This document shows, in pieces, positions 29,846-40,029 of a stretch of DNA of 64,000 bases. Where the stretch lies: contig CP150584.1 of NCBI GenBank assembly GCA_049487715.1, positions 1 through 64,000 on the forward strand, given 5' to 3'. The notes under the pieces were generated by a model that was given only the letters and a program-made list of their open reading frames with translations, was not told the DNA's origin and ran no database searches. This DNA comes from Pycnococcus provasolii (lineage: Eukaryota; Chlorophyta; Pseudoscourfieldiophyceae; Pseudoscourfieldiales). Positions within the stretch are counted from its first letter, which is position 1. The number at the start of each line of letters is the position of its first letter. A program made the translations under genes and the position numbers.

Positions 29846-30266
29846 GAGTTTAGCCTGCTTGCCTGGCTCTATCATCGCCAGTTTGCGAACAGTTTCCAGC
29901 CATGCCTCGCCTCCCGGGGCCGCCTTTAGCCTGGAAGTTAGCTTGGGAAGCGCTCAAGGAGGGAATCCGCGGAAATGCGTGGGAGGGGTATAGAGAAAAT
30001 GAGCAAGCTTATGAGCAATATCTTAGAGTCTCCTCCCTCCCTCCCTCTGAGGGGAGAGCGGGAAGGGAAGGGAAGGGGTCAACCCTTACCTCCCCTCCCC
30101 TCCCCTCCCTGGAGCCTGTTGCCCCGGGGGGGGGGGGGAAGGGAAGGGCCGGGGAGGGGAGTGGAAAACTAGTCTAGGGGAGCCGTCGCCTTCGCCTTCG
30201 CCCTTAGGCCTTAGGCCTCCCCTGACTGACACGCACTAGCGAGCACTCGCCGAGTGGTCGCCATCC

Positions 30267-33200
30267 ATGGCAACTGGAGTACGCGGCCACGGCAGCCGGA
30301 ACCGCGCGTGGGGCGACTCCACCGACGACTCCACAACGAACATGCAGGACATACGCAGCATCAAGTCCAACACGCACGCAGGGCACATGGACGACGTCGA
30401 CATCCCGGAATACGTACTCGAGGAAGGAGTGACTACGAGCACGCAGCAACTTGGTAATACGAGGACGGCGACGCGCGTCGTCGTGCGCCCGCAAGAAAGT
30501 GGAGCCAAAGGTGTGGATATGGCGCACGCGCGCGCGAAAGCCTTCTGGAAGCAAAACCCAGACGGACTGTACCTCCCCGCACTCTTAGGCACGGAGGGCG
30601 TGTGCGGCAAGATTGAAAAACTCATGCTCGAGTTTGACAAGGACGGAAGCGAGAGCCTCAACCAGGAGGAGTTCATGCAAGCCATGAAGTCTGCCGTTAA
30701 AAACCTGAAAAAGGCGAAGCAGCTGCAGTTCTTGATTGGGCTGCTCGTCGGACTCGCCGCCCTCGCTCTTGCGGCTGTAGTGGGCATCACGTTCGCAACC
30801 GTCTACCTCACGAAGGAGTACACCGCCTCGGCAGACGGAGCCATCATGAACAAGGGTGCGCCGGTTCGGGTCGCAAACACCGACTTTAGTACGACCGAAG
30901 GCGCGTCACCGCCTACCGGCGCCCTGCGTCGCAAGCTGCAGGGCTCGACGAACATGGTCCTGCGCTCCACGCACACGCCGAAAAGCAGCGACTTGAGCTA
31001 CCAAGGTGACAAGGCGGCGTTGACGACGCCGACGTTGGCGAAGCCCATCGCCACAGACGTGCTCCGAGCGAACAACCAACAGATGACCGTCGAGCGTGTG
31101 TTGCAAATGTCGAAAGATGAACTTGCAGATCTGAAGTCGATCACTCTGAAGGTGGGCAAGGAAGGGCTAGTGAAAGTCAAGATCTTAGGATACGCGTCTC
31201 ACACGTCGGTGGACATGCCGACGGATACCGCCACTTCACAGCTCGAATTCGAGACGTCGTTGAGGGAGAGGCCGCTGCTCATCTACAGCAAGGTGAGGAA
31301 CAGAAAGACGGGTGAGACCACCTTCTCCGTAAGCTTTCCCAAGTACGCGGGCAACGGAACGGACATCGAGAGCTTTCGCCGCAAAGCCTTGGCGGATCGA
31401 CGTAGCTTGAATGGCTTCAGCGTGAATGACGCCATCATGTTTGCAATTGACAAGGTGGGAGAGTTCCTCGATCAGCGACTTCAATCTGGCTTCATCGGCG
31501 ACTTGGTCTCAAGCGTGACAGACGTCATGGCGAGCGTGGAGGACAACCTCGACAAGTTCGTCGACTGGCTTCCCGACGACTGGAACCAAGTATCGGACAA
31601 AATCAAGCAATACTTGAAGGACGAGTGGAACGACTCGGCGCTAGCTGAGTACATGCCCACGCTCAAGGAGGAGGTTGGCAAGTGGATGAAGATCGACGAG
31701 CGTGGCTTGGTCTGCTTCTCACCGCTCGGGTTTGGCACGCCGGGCGTTTTGAACTGGGCGAGCGACGACGAAATGTATAAGGTGGACCTCACCATGCCCA
31801 TCGAGAGGAACTGTGGCGGCGTTGTATGGGAAGACGTCGAGATTGACGAGCCGAAGATTAAGGCTTTCCTCGACCGCATCGTCAAGACCAATCCGGTTGC
31901 GCAGGTGATTGCAGAGGTGCTAAACCTTGTCACAAACGAGATTCCGAATGCACTGGCGGAGTGGTGGGGTCAATATGCGACGAGCTTTTTTGATATTATC
32001 GAGAGAATTCTGGGCAAAACGGCGAGGGATAAGATTGCGAACCTCCTGCCTAAGATTCAACCAAGCGATATTGCAGGACGAAAACTCTTGCGCCGCGAGC
32101 TCAAAGAAATTTTGGACGAGGCGAAGGGTGAGCTGCCAAAGGATAGACCATTGCCTGATGGTCTGCACATTCGTGATTTCTTGTACCATCCAAATGCTAC
32201 AGGACCCTTGCGTTCAGCGTTTGACAATGCATTAGAGAAAGTTGCTCGTCGTCGTATCGCTGCCACTGCGCACGAGATTTACCATATCGAGAATCTGCGG
32301 GAACGTGCAAGGCAGCAGGCAGCCGGTGACACCAATGTTGAAAGTGCCAATAGTCGTCTTCACCGGCGCAGACTATTCGAGCTTCCATCAGCGGAGGATG
32401 TGAAAAATATGTTTTGGTTCAAAACTATTCCAGTGCAATTCGAATTTAGCTCCGAATTCGTTTTCACAATAACGCTTCCAAATTATCTCTTTCTTCGTGA
32501 AGGTGACCTCATGAAGGACGTGGGCATGCCAAAATTAAGAATAAGCCGCACAATCCCCGTCGTGACTATGGTCTCTGTGGAAGTTACTCTCGAGATGGAG
32601 ATTCGAGCACCGTACAAGTTTTTAGCGGTAAATAATGAAGCTGCGCTCGAGATGCGTGTTCTGTACGATGCTTCGGCGGTGTTCGATGCGGCGACGGGAG
32701 CTTTCACAGCGAAAGTGGACACTTCTCGTGATAAGAAGACTGGTGTGCGCATGGTGAAAGGTTCTGTATCAGGTCACGGGCAGTTTGGTCTCGACGTGAA
32801 TTTTAAGTTGGGAGTCGGCATATGCGTTGCTACATTTTGCTTGTCTGGCGAAGGTGAAATGGTGTGGAACGCCTTCACGCTTGGGTTTGATACTGTCATT
32901 GCAAGTGCATCCAATGTGAGGGGCGGCGCTGGATTGACTAATCTGATTCAATCATTTGATGATGTGGAGTTGTTAATTCAACCTCCAAACAAATTCGTCG
33001 CGTACAGCGACGAGGCTATTGCTAGTGCTAAAACTTGTGTCCAGAATTCTGGAAGTGAATTTGGTCTAGCTGGAGTGTATCTGAATCTGCCGTGGCCATC
33101 TGTGAAAATATTTGTGACGACTCCAGCCGCAAGTGTGGGCGGAAAAGATATACCCATGGGAACGATTACTGTCATGGCCTGGAATTGGGACACATACGAC

Positions 33201-33842
33201 CCCTCGTATGTGTATACAGCTATCGCATCTCCAATACTTCAGGAGCAGAAAATGACGATTGTTCAATTTGCAGCGGCTTTTGCAGCTTACGGTGTCTCAG
33301 GCGTTCTCGCGGGTCCTACATTAACTTGGATTTCGACTGTGTTTCCTCCAGCCGTCATGCTTGGTCCGCTTGTTGCCAAAGCATCTGCGAACTTTGCAAA
33401 AGAGATAGCAGGCCTGATTCCGCAAGAATGGAATAATATGCCGCCTGCGATCTTCAGCTTCACAACGGACGTAAAGTGCTTTTCCGACCCTTTGAGCGAC
33501 ATCTTTCAAAATGATAAGCTCCAATTCTTCGTGCCGTTCCATGTGCCGCCGGTGTATATGGCTATCGTTGACACTTTGTTCCCAGCAGCAACGCGGCGAA
33601 ATGCAACACGGCGAGCGCTTGCTGAAAACGACTATGATTTATCGGAGGGAGATGCCTGTCTTAACCACGGTGAAACGTGCTCGGAACATGGACAATGTTG
33701 TGATCCGCATGCTACTTGTGGCCACGTTTCGTATTCGCCGTTTCGTGTGTGCACGGTGCTCAACTACGAGGACGCCCCCGCTCCTTCTTTCAAAGCGTCG
33801 TCCGTCATAAGACCAAGTCTGCCCAAAAACGAAGAATGGTGA
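30267..33842 (+). CDS. EF-hand single-pass membrane protein with C-terminal cystine cluster (paralog 2)
   Basis: 1191 residues from ATG 30267. Order: an acidic/polar leader of about 90 residues, the family motif KAFWKQNPDGLYLPALL (~91-107), an EF-hand loop DKDGSESLNQEEF (~129-141) that keeps the Asp/Ser/Glu ligand pattern, a TM helix (~153-178), VYLTKEYT, then a large predicted luminal region. It aligns with paralog 1 through NCGGVVWEDVEI, LHIRDFLYHPNAT, FWFKTIPVQFEF, KKTGVRM and VKIFVTTPA...IPMGTITVMAWNW. The C-terminus carries C-x6-C-x5-CC-x5-C-x10-C. It lacks the Thr-rich stalk and second EF-hand of paralog 1. The two genes are head to head, suggesting an inverted duplication. TGTAA follows at 33867. 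Function unknown; a calcium-responsive surface or secretory-pathway protein is an inference. Confidence 0.8.
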   Translation: MATGVRGHGSRNRAWGDSTDDSTTNMQDIRSIKSNTHAGHMDDVDIPEYVLEEGVTTSTQQLGNTRTATRVVVRPQESGAKGVDMAHARAKAFWKQNPDGLYLPALLGTEGVCGKIEKLMLEFDKDGSESLNQEEFMQAMKSAVKNLKKAKQLQFLIGLLVGLAALALAAVVGITFATVYLTKEYTASADGAIMNKGAPVRVANTDFSTTEGASPPTGALRRKLQGSTNMVLRSTHTPKSSDLSYQGDKAALTTPTLAKPIATDVLRANNQQMTVERVLQMSKDELADLKSITLKVGKEGLVKVKILGYASHTSVDMPTDTATSQLEFETSLRERPLLIYSKVRNRKTGETTFSVSFPKYAGNGTDIESFRRKALADRRSLNGFSVNDAIMFAIDKVGEFLDQRLQSGFIGDLVSSVTDVMASVEDNLDKFVDWLPDDWNQVSDKIKQYLKDEWNDSALAEYMPTLKEEVGKWMKIDERGLVCFSPLGFGTPGVLNWASDDEMYKVDLTMPIERNCGGVVWEDVEIDEPKIKAFLDRIVKTNPVAQVIAEVLNLVTNEIPNALAEWWGQYATSFFDIIERILGKTARDKIANLLPKIQPSDIAGRKLLRRELKEILDEAKGELPKDRPLPDGLHIRDFLYHPNATGPLRSAFDNALEKVARRRIAATAHEIYHIENLRERARQQAAGDTNVESANSRLHRRRLFELPSAEDVKNMFWFKTIPVQFEFSSEFVFTITLPNYLFLREGDLMKDVGMPKLRISRTIPVVTMVSVEVTLEMEIRAPYKFLAVNNEAALEMRVLYDASAVFDAATGAFTAKVDTSRDKKTGVRMVKGSVSGHGQFGLDVNFKLGVGICVATFCLSGEGEMVWNAFTLGFDTVIASASNVRGGAGLTNLIQSFDDVELLIQPPNKFVAYSDEAIASAKTCVQNSGSEFGLAGVYLNLPWPSVKIFVTTPAASVGGKDIPMGTITVMAWNWDTYDPSYVYTAIASPILQEQKMTIVQFAAAFAAYGVSGVLAGPTLTWISTVFPPAVMLGPLVAKASANFAKEIAGLIPQEWNNMPPAIFSFTTDVKCFSDPLSDIFQNDKLQFFVPFHVPPVYMAIVDTLFPAATRRNATRRALAENDYDLSEGDACLNHGETCSEHGQCCDPHATCGHVSYSPFRVCTVLNYEDAPAPSFKASSVIRPSLPKNEEW

Positions 33843-33866
33843 TCAAAATAGTTTAAAAAAACAACA

Positions 33867-33871
33867 TGTAA
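33867..33871 (+). terminator. TGTAA polyadenylation signal (paralog 2)
   Basis: TGTAA 25 bases after the stop of the EF-hand paralog at 30267, in an A-rich context. Motif-based only. Confidence 0.45.
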
Positions 33872-34040
33872 TCAGTCATCATCAGTGATAGGGAGCTGTC
33901 GAATCACTTGCGTCTCGGGGCAGGTCGGCGAGCTTGACGTTGTGCAGAGCTTTGCGAACTATCAGTTGGACCGCATTGTTGTTGTTCCTTCGTCGTGTAG
34001 ACCTGGCATTGTTTTCGTTTTTCTCCCACCTCGAGATAAT

Positions 34041-34110
34041 GAACGTTCGCAGCCTAGGGGGGAGAAACTATTTTATTGTGACGCGGTTTTTCTCCCCTAG
34101 GAGACGTTCT
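34041..34110. repeat. Imperfect inverted repeat (possible foldback/MITE remnant)
   Basis: The left arm GAACGTTCGCAGCCTAGGGG and right arm CCCCTAGGAGACGTTC are complementary apart from a few bases. The AGAAA/TTTCT continuation pairs toward a loop of about 17 bases (TATTTTATTGTGACGCG). Confidence 0.6.
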
Positions 34111-35282
34111 TCTAGTTGCGTACGGGTGGCGCACCTTTATGTGGTGCAAACCCCTAACTCGACAAATGGGTTCATGTATGAAACCCACAGCTAAAGCCCC
34201 CCCTTTATGACCCCTAAGCGGACACGGAGGTTTCGGCCGAAGGCCGAAAATGTTTTTAAATGTGGTGTCAAAATCTATTAAAATACCTTAAATTTTCACA
34301 CTTTCTACTCCTCTTCCTCCCAAGTTATCATTTCAAAGAGTCTGCAAAATTTGTGTTTTCATTTCAGCCGTGAGATGAAACTTGATCCTCGGAGTTCTGC
34401 TCGTGCTCGCCTCGCCTCGCGTTAAACGTCTCAAAGGACCAACCTCATCCAAAACTATTTTGCCTAGCCGGATGTCCTTCCTCCACAAATATTGTGAATG
34501 CTTTGTCAGTTATCTCGCTCGTAGTAGTGGCTCGCACGGTCGCACCGGGTGCAATCAATCGGCTCAAGTTTAGTAGTCACATCAATCACCTCGCTCGTCG
34601 TTAACTTTGAATTTGCCGAACCATCCTTGAAAATCCTGAGCCACTTTATAGACGGCCTTGTCACTCAACCTTGGCAAGCATATATGGCTCGTGCTCGTAT
34701 AGTGACGGGAGATGAAGTCAATCACGATGGCGCGAAAGCTTTGGTAACTGAGGAAAGGCTCACTCACGTAACACTCTTCTAAGCCTGGGTCTTGAAAATC
34801 GATTGACCAAGTCCGACCATTCCTTGCGTTCACGAGGGTGGTATGTATATGGGGCCCGCGAACTAAAATCAGCCAATCAGCCCCCCCCCTCAGGCCCCCC
34901 ATGCTAACCTTAGCATGAGAGGCGTTTTGGGCTCCCTATCTATTCCTACCATAGTACTACGATACGGACTTGCATGGGCCATGGGAGTGGGGGAGTAACA
35001 CCGGTGGATCACACATTAGGTGGATCCTTGGACTGGAAATATCTCACTTCCCGACGGGTCCCTCCCCTCTCCTCAGTCCTCAACGAACGGTGACGCACGT
35101 GGCCAGTCACCACTCACTCACTAGCAGGGAGAACTCACGCGCGCAGGCAGGGGGTCCCCTCCCGACGCACATCTCAGCGAGTGAGTGAGTGAGTGAGTAA
35201 GTAAGCTTGCAAGCGAAGCCTGACTCCGTGAAAGCTCTCAGTCTAGCGACTGTTTTCTTCGGCCGCGTCACTTTTGGGATAG

Positions 35283-37334
35283 ATGACACCAACCAGCCTC
35301 GTCCTCGCGCTCGCCCTTATTTTCAGCGTGCTGCACACCACCTTCGCGGCGTTCTGCGACATACCGGATGCGGTGAAAGATATCGCGAAGCCCGTGTCGA
35401 ACGTGGAGCAGTGGCGCGCCCTTACACACGGCGCTCACGCCGCGTACGAGCCGGGGATCGACGTCGTCCTCGTCACGTACGAGGTGGACGGATCGCCAAC
35501 AAGCCAAGAACTGACGTGCGACGCCGTTGACAGCGCACAGAGAAAGGTTTACGAAACGCTAACGACGGTCATCGACCGTCTCGCGCCAATCGCTCGACTG
35601 TGGTCCGTGCACGCAACCGTGCCGTGGAGTTCCATCGGGAAGGACGAGGGCGAGGACTCGCTGCTTAAGCTGCCAGAGGATAAGCAAGCGGCATGGCGCA
35701 TGCTGGACAACGTGCTCGCCGAGGCGGGGATCGACGAACTGCCCGCCGTCGTCGTCATTGGCGAGCCGGACGAATACAACCCATTCACCGGACGTGCTCC
35801 TCGCCTGCTCGAGGCGGTGCCCCTCGATAAGGTGGGGGATGCCAACGCCGCTTGCAACTTCATTTCCTCATTCGTCAACCCGAAGCTGCTGAAACGTCCA
35901 GGTATGGAGGGCATTGCGAACAACAAAGGAGTGCACAACATGCCAACGTCTGCTCCCGGCGAAAAGGGGGACGCCTCGCTATCCACGGTGAGCATAGGTG
36001 AGGTCTTGGACGAGGGTCTGCCTTACGCACTTCTGACGTTCTCGAATTCCCGAGCTTCGCTCTTGGCTGCTAAGTTGCTCGCATCACGCACTCGAGGCTT
36101 CATGCACGTCGCACAGTATTCGCACGATGATGTTGCGGTGCGCAACGTATTCGGTCTTCCGCACCTGGAGGATTTCATGCCGCCACAAGCGATACTTGTG
36201 AACGTCACAGAGGGAGGAGCGCTTATCGGCGTGCTGCACGGCAACGACACCAACACGTGGGAGCGCAAGGTGGTCGTAGCATCCACTAAGGGCAAGGAGA
36301 TGAGCGATGCAATGGTCGTGGTGACTGAGCTGAAGGCGAACGCCATCGATTCCTTCATGCAGCAGCACAACGTCGATATCACGTACATGTCGGCGCAAAC
36401 GACGAGCGACGTGGACGTGGACAACGATGGCGATGAGGGTGCCGACGCTGATCGCGACTTTTTCGCCGTTGGCGAGGATGATAATGAGGCTGCGAAGTCG
36501 TCAACCAAAACCAAAAAGAAGACACAGAAGAAGCTTCCCAAGAAGAAGCGCAGGAAGGGAGAGAAACTTAAGCTGAAGAGGACGGATGGAAGTCAAGGCA
36601 CGACGCAGTTCGAGCCAGGCATGGCTGTCATGACAGCACGTGATGTCCAGCTTGATATTCTCAGCACAAGCACGCCCGCAATCATCATTCTTGCATCTAG
36701 CAAAGGCGGCAAGGTGGTCGACGATGAGATCACACTATGGGCTGAACTGATCATAGAGCTAAAAGGGGATATCCGCTTCGCTTGGATTGACACGGATAAC
36801 GAAGAGGACAACGACTTGATGATGGAGCGTGTCGATGAGGCGGCGATGACCGCGAAGCATCCGGTTACACCACATGTGCATGTGCTTATGCACGCCACGG
36901 CGATTGCACCATTGCTTCCGCTTGGATGCGAAATCGAAACGACCGCTGTCATGGCTGCCTTTGCTCAGACAATCAACACGTTCACCGGAGATTTGGACTT
37001 GATTTCCAACGATGCGCAGATGCTCGAGGCAATGGAGAAGTGCGAGGATGAGTACTCGATCATAGTTGCTACGGTGACTGGAAGAAATAAACCGCCGGAT
37101 GCTTTCCGTGTGATCCTCGACTCCATCGCCGAGGAGTACGCGCTCGAGCTGAAGCACATCAATGGCGCGAGCCCTACGTTATTGCATCGCTTCCAAAAAG
37201 ATCTTGATGCCGGCGGCGTTGTCGCCGTGTTGCCAAGCGGCAAGCTGGAGAAGTACAGGGGCGCATACGTAAAGGCGCACATTTCGCGTTGGGCAAGAGA
37301 CTTGAGCGTTAGACGGCGTGAGAGGCTCTATTAA
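35283..37334 (+). CDS. Secreted/ER thioredoxin-fold-like protein lacking CxxC
   Basis: 683 residues from ATG 35283. Residues 1-23 form a clear signal peptide (LVLALALIFSVLHTTFAAF). The first segment (~35-200) resembles a PDI-type thioredoxin fold: VVLVTYEV, RLWSVHATV, LPAVVVIG and YNPFTGRAPR, the last a recurrent PDI-family turn, but there is no CxxC redox motif. Further thioredoxin-like stretches may lie at ~235-370 (LPYALLTFSNSRASL; PQAILVNVTEGG) and ~455-560 (PAIIILASSKGGK; IRFAWIDTD). Between them is an acidic then Lys-rich linker (DVDVDNDGDEGADADRD; KKKTQKKLPKKKRRKGEK). It could be a non-catalytic PDI-like chaperone or calsequestrin-like protein. No ER-retention signal is seen at the C-terminus (RRRERLY). 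TGTAA follows at 37411. It converges with the U-box gene. Confidence 0.65.
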   Translation: MTPTSLVLALALIFSVLHTTFAAFCDIPDAVKDIAKPVSNVEQWRALTHGAHAAYEPGIDVVLVTYEVDGSPTSQELTCDAVDSAQRKVYETLTTVIDRLAPIARLWSVHATVPWSSIGKDEGEDSLLKLPEDKQAAWRMLDNVLAEAGIDELPAVVVIGEPDEYNPFTGRAPRLLEAVPLDKVGDANAACNFISSFVNPKLLKRPGMEGIANNKGVHNMPTSAPGEKGDASLSTVSIGEVLDEGLPYALLTFSNSRASLLAAKLLASRTRGFMHVAQYSHDDVAVRNVFGLPHLEDFMPPQAILVNVTEGGALIGVLHGNDTNTWERKVVVASTKGKEMSDAMVVVTELKANAIDSFMQQHNVDITYMSAQTTSDVDVDNDGDEGADADRDFFAVGEDDNEAAKSSTKTKKKTQKKLPKKKRRKGEKLKLKRTDGSQGTTQFEPGMAVMTARDVQLDILSTSTPAIIILASSKGGKVVDDEITLWAELIIELKGDIRFAWIDTDNEEDNDLMMERVDEAAMTAKHPVTPHVHVLMHATAIAPLLPLGCEIETTAVMAAFAQTINTFTGDLDLISNDAQMLEAMEKCEDEYSIIVATVTGRNKPPDAFRVILDSIAEEYALELKHINGASPTLLHRFQKDLDAGGVVAVLPSGKLEKYRGAYVKAHISRWARDLSVRRRERLY

Positions 37335-37410
37335 AAAAAGAAAAGAACGCGCGCCTAGGAGAATGTCAAGGATGGTCCTTTGGACATTTTACACCGTATA
37401 CTTTCTTTAT

Positions 37411-37415
37411 TGTAA
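37411..37415 (+). terminator. TGTAA polyadenylation signal (thioredoxin-like gene)
   Basis: TGTAA 77 bases after the stop, following CTTTATT. Motif-based only. Confidence 0.45.
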
Positions 37416-37473
37416 TGAACTGATGCGATTCATACGACATGACAGCCACACGCACACGTGGCCAAACACGCAG

Positions 37474-37512
37474 AGAGGGAGGGAGGGAGGGAGGGAGGGA
37501 GGGAGGGAGAGG
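37474..37512. repeat. GGGA microsatellite
   Basis: About ten GGGA units in the short interval between two convergent genes. Confidence 0.85.
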
Positions 37513-37556
37513 GAGAAGCTGAGGAAAAGAAGAAGGTGTTAAGTTGCAAATTTTCA

Positions 37557-39470
37557 TTATTGGCCACCTTGCCAAACGCCAACGGATCCATCGTACGATC
37601 CACTGTACACGACGCCGTCGTCCGACGACGCGAGCACGCGCACGGCATCCTCGTGGCCCTCGCCGATTTTCTCGCAGTTGAACGTCTCCAGGCTGAAGAA
37701 CCGCACCGTCGTGTCATACGAACCGCTGACGATGTAGCGGTTGTTGCACACGGCGAGAGCGAGAACAGCCTCGCTGTGTCCCTCGAGCACGCGAAGGCAA
37801 GTCAACGTCGACAGACACCAGACGCGGACCGTCTTATCCCACGATCCGCTGAAGAGGTGGCGATCATCCACCGCCAGAACGCGCACGTTGTCCTCGTGAC
37901 CCTCCAATGTGCGCAGGCATGTGCACGAGTCATGATCCCACACGCGAACCGTCGCGTCGTCACTTCCGGAGAAAACCATGCCGCTTCCTGCGGCAAGCGC
38001 ACGCACCGCGCCGCTGTGTCCCTCCAAGCTGGCAACGCACTGAAGCGTTCCCGATTCCCACGCTCTCACAGTCTTATCGTAGCTCCCCGAAAAGACGCGC
38101 GAGCCGCTGCACACGAGCGTTCTTACAGGACCTGCGTGGCCGACGAGCTTCGCGACGCACGCGTACGTGTCAACGCGCCAGACGCGGCACGTGTTGTCGT
38201 AGCTCCCCGAGAAGAGCAGCCGCCCGGCAACGACCATCGCTCGCACGGCGTCGTTGTGCCCTTCCATGCACGCAAGAAGGCGCAGCGACTCGAGGTCCCA
38301 CGCGCAGATGCGGCAGTCGTACGAACCGCTGAAAAGCTTTCCACTTCCCATCGCAAGGCTGAGAACGGGCCTCGCGTGCTCCTCGAGCACGACGTCGCAT
38401 CGCAGGCTCTCGGTGGACCAGACGCGAACGGTGCGGTCCGCCGACGCGGAGAAGAGGCGCTTCCCTGACACTTCCATCGCCCATATGATTTCGTCGTGTC
38501 CCTCGAGTATGTTTGCAGGGCTGCGCGTGGGCCCGGCGGGCTGTCTGCGTGGCGTGGGAAGCGCGACGCCGTTCGTCTCTGCCCACTCCTGAATGGCGTT
38601 GCGGAGTGCAAAGTTTGCAGTCAGCTCGAGGTGGCGTAGCCTCAATCCAGTCACGGGGCATGTGCGATTGTTCTGCTGGAAGAGCCAGCGCTCGATGTTG
38701 CATCGGTCGTACGTGTGTCCTGTCGCGACCATAACCGGGTCTGTCATGATGTCCATGGAGATGGGGCAGAGAAAGCTGCTGGGTGCGGAAGCGGCGGACC
38801 CCGTGGGTAGCTTGCCTCCCGCAGCGCCGTCGGCCGCCGCGTTGCCCCCCTTTCCAGAGCTGCTGTCGCGTGCCGTTTCTGCGTTGTTACTCGAAGGTCC
38901 CTTTGTTGCGACGCTCGCGTTCAGTGACGTGCTGTTTTTTTTTTGTTGTTGTTGTGGAGGGGTTGGTTGTGGTACATAGTATTGTTTTGGTGTTTGTTTG
39001 TTTTTTTGTTTTTGGGGGGTGAGCGAGTTGCATGGAACGCGACGCCAATGAAGAAGGGAAAAGAAGAAAAGAAGAAAGAAAAAACGGTACCTCGTTCGTT
39101 CGAGCATAGCCCTGCTTACGTCTGCCGCCTTGTCGTAGTCCTCCGCATTCTCCGACGCATTGTCATCATCACCATTGTCATTCCCTAAGGCGTCGCCGTT
39201 ATCGTCATTGACCCCAACCTGCTCCACTTCCAAGACCTCCAAGGCAGCACCAACCACCCCCACAGGAGCCCTCGGCACCCCAGCACCACCCCCACCATTA
39301 AGCGCAGAAGAAACACTACCACCACCACTACCACCACCACCACCAGCAGCATCAGCATCAGCCGAAGAGACGCCACCACCACCAGCACCACTACCAGCAG
39401 CAGCAGTAGCAGTCGCGTCCGGCAGCGTCTCCGTGAGCAGGGAGGAGGAGGAGGGACTCATAGGGTCCAT
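37557..39470 (-). CDS. U-box/WD40 E3 ubiquitin ligase
   Basis: 637 codons from ATG 39470 (the frame is open to a TTG at 39479). Residues 1-90 are Gly/Ala/Ser-rich. A U-box follows at ~235-300: FLCPISMDIMTDPVMVATGH, TYDRCNIERWLFQQNNRTCP. Eight WD40 repeats fill ~325-637, each beginning (L/I)EGH or a variant and ending in VW/AW (for example LFSGSYDNTCRVW); repeat 7 ends in FF. U-box domains recruit E2 enzymes and the propeller binds substrate. A 159-base in-frame segment (39090-38932) has GTACCG and AACAG ends, a T-rich start, and encodes an odd FFFLLFFFSLLHW stretch; it is probably an intron, and its removal would give about 584 residues. Splice phases agree. Confidence 0.92.
   Translation of the reverse strand: MDPMSPSSSSLLTETLPDATATAAAGSGAGGGGVSSADADAAGGGGGSGGGSVSSALNGGGGAGVPRAPVGVVGAALEVLEVEQVGVNDDNGDALGNDNGDDDNASENAEDYDKAADVSRAMLERTRYRFFFLLFFFSLLHWRRVPCNSLTPQKQKNKQTPKQYYVPQPTPPQQQQKKNSTSLNASVATKGPSSNNAETARDSSSGKGGNAAADGAAGGKLPTGSAASAPSSFLCPISMDIMTDPVMVATGHTYDRCNIERWLFQQNNRTCPVTGLRLRHLELTANFALRNAIQEWAETNGVALPTPRRQPAGPTRSPANILEGHDEIIWAMEVSGKRLFSASADRTVRVWSTESLRCDVVLEEHARPVLSLAMGSGKLFSGSYDCRICAWDLESLRLLACMEGHNDAVRAMVVAGRLLFSGSYDNTCRVWRVDTYACVAKLVGHAGPVRTLVCSGSRVFSGSYDKTVRAWESGTLQCVASLEGHSGAVRALAAGSGMVFSGSDDATVRVWDHDSCTCLRTLEGHEDNVRVLAVDDRHLFSGSWDKTVRVWCLSTLTCLRVLEGHSEAVLALAVCNNRYIVSGSYDTTVRFFSLETFNCEKIGEGHEDAVRVLASSDDGVVYSGSYDGSVGVWQGGQ
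38932..39090 (-). other. Probable in-frame intron of the U-box/WD40 gene
   Basis: On the minus strand CGAG|GTACCG at the donor and AAACAG|C at the acceptor, 159 bases, a multiple of three with no stop. It leaves AG|C = Ser and preserves frame. The translated stretch is hydrophobic then Gln/Lys/Pro-rich, unlike the rest of the N-terminus. The acceptor lacks a clear pyrimidine tract, so this is tentative. Confidence 0.5.
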
Positions 39471-40029
39471 GACAAACAAAACTCCTAGGAGTGTTGTTGT
39501 TGTGTGCCTGGGAGGGAGGGAGGGAGAGGGAGGGGCAGCGCCAAGAGGGGACGCCTAGAAAGCTGAACCCCCAGGGGGGAACCGGGTAGGGTTTCGGGAC
39601 TCTTGAGGAAATTATTACCGTAAGAAGAGGACGAACCAGACGCGGTTTGATTCGCGGAAGAAGGCGGAGGGGGAGGGGGAGAACAGGGGGGAAAAAAGAG
39701 GGGAAAAAAAACGAAGAAATTAGAAACAGGGTTTTGCAAAATGCCAGCCCCACCAAAATGAAACCCTCACTTGGCGATTTCCTTCCTATTCGAACGATTT
39801 ATTAGGTCGCGTTGTCCCCTTAAAGATTTTGAGTTTTGAACCCAAGAGGAGCCGAGGGGAAAGTATTACGTTAGGTCGTGGGGATCCCTCCTAGTAGTAG
39901 TAGTAGGGTGGATTTTGGAATTTTGTGTGTGGAGATTAGGGTTTCTGCTCGCCCCCCTTCTCTTCGTCCTTCTCCTCCCTCCCTCCCTCTCAGTCTCTCC
40001 CCCCCTTCGCTTAACCAATCACCTTCGCC
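39471..40029. other. Divergent promoter region (U-box gene and Derlin)
   Basis: Holds the 5' leaders of two divergent genes. It has GGGAGGGAGGGAG and GGAGGGGGAGGGGG purine tracts (39509-39530, 39665-39700), a TAG triplet run (39895-39905) and a CT-rich leader just before the Derlin ATG. No coding sequence is supported. Confidence 0.5.

Larger units (their letters stand above)
28658..30266. other. Divergent intergenic region, repeat-rich
   Basis: Separates two head-to-head paralogs. It contains purine-rich runs (28730-28860), TCGTCGGC repeats (28970-29000), short GTTTTC/AGGTTT-type repeats (29120-29240), a long CCCT tract (29387-29599), three GATTTCTGGC repeats (29668-29700), a cluster of EcoRI-type palindromes (29740-29845), and GGGAAG/CCCTCC tracts (30035-30170). 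Open frames over the CCCT tract are low-complexity artefacts. Confidence 0.7.
33843..35282. other. Intergenic region with inverted repeats, no supported gene
   Basis: TGTAA at 33867 ends the upstream gene. An imperfect inverted repeat with arms 34041-34068 and 34086-34110 (core CCTAGGGG/CCCCTAGG) could fold into a long hairpin. A perfect 8-bp hairpin with a 3-base loop lies at 34231-34249. The stretch at 34188-34214 matches subtelomeric sequence near 1.04 kb in inverted orientation. A 106-codon minus-strand frame (34582-34902) has unbiased codon use and no recognisable domain. A GTGA microsatellite lies at 35177-35202. Confidence 0.6.

Noticed and set aside
29035-29875. Several 160-200-codon frames of Ser-Leu-Pro or Glu-Gly-Arg repeats
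   Set aside because: They translate the CCCT simple repeat; all frames are open there for trivial reasons.
34582-34902. 106-codon minus-strand frame as a gene
   Set aside because: It has an ATG but unbiased codon use, no recognisable domain and no supporting context. Left as unannotated intergenic sequence.
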